From the NCBI GenBank assembly GCA_009781125.1, contig WQYS01000158.1, positions 1 through 6,037 of the forward strand: 6,037 nucleotides of DNA. Reading direction: 5' to 3'. Source of the stretch: Acidobacteriaceae bacterium (GTDB lineage Bacteria; Acidobacteriota; Terriglobia; Terriglobales; Acidobacteriaceae). Within the stretch, counting starts at the first letter, position 1, and each line of letters begins with the position of its first letter. Under the pieces are notes generated by a model that did not search any database, had not been told where the DNA came from, and saw only the letters and a list, made by a program, of their open reading frames with translations. Both the position numbers and the translations under genes were made by a program. Shown here piece by piece: positions 6,003 to 6,037 of the stretch.

Positions 6003-6037
6003 ATGATTCAGAGATACGCAGCTCGGATGGGACTGAT
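6003..6037 (+). CDS. Possible N-terminus of a further gene, cut by the right edge
   Basis: From an ATG at 6003 the frame stays open to the edge, reading MIQRYAARMGL. A GTG at 5997 in the same frame is an alternative start. The distance from the HAD stop (10 bases) would suit an operon. The only support for translation is an AGG at 5991-5993, 9 bases upstream, and GTGAGG directly abutting the ATG, which is too close to act as its binding site. Eleven residues are too few to identify a family, and chance is a real alternative. Confidence 0.25.
   Translation, partial: MIQRYAARMGL

Overview
The window looks like chromosomal DNA of a GC-rich Gram-negative bacterium, most likely an acidobacterium of the Terriglobales type. 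This placement is an inference from the style of the proteins (a large secreted glycoside hydrolase, a FabH with a TTG start) and from base composition; no marker gene is complete enough to prove it. The strongest identifications are a small bacterial SRP RNA (4.5S, ffs) and fabH. A third is an easily missed minus-strand gene start at the left edge, which reads as the N-terminus of RimO.

Layout. Positions 1-83 (minus) hold the first 27 codons of rimO, running off the left edge. A 108-bp divergent spacer separates it from a plus-strand gene for an 881-residue exported family 2 glycoside hydrolase of the exo-beta-glucosaminidase/beta-mannosidase type (192-2837). Forty bases downstream is a two-gene type II toxin-antitoxin module in toxin-first order (2878-3551), resembling HigB2/HigA2. 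It ends only 35 bases before the SRP RNA (about 3587-3683), whose probable extended -10 element lies in that 35-base gap. Sixty bases after the SRP RNA, fabH starts at a TTG codon (3744-4760).

The 257-bp gap between fabH and the next gene is mostly filled by a 213-bp nested inverted repeat (4775-4987). It consists of two roughly 76-bp units facing each other, with perfect 27-bp outer arms. Next is a Cof-type HAD phosphatase gene (5018-5992), and possibly the first codons of another gene at the right edge.

Functionally this is mostly housekeeping: ribosomal protein modification (RimO), membrane protein targeting (SRP RNA) and initiation of fatty-acid synthesis (FabH). A carbohydrate-degradation gene and a toxin-antitoxin module are inserted among them. 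Every gene except rimO is on the plus strand. I found no CRISPR array, transposase or tRNA. The least explained element is the nested inverted repeat. I do not see convincing evidence of a wholly new multi-gene system here.
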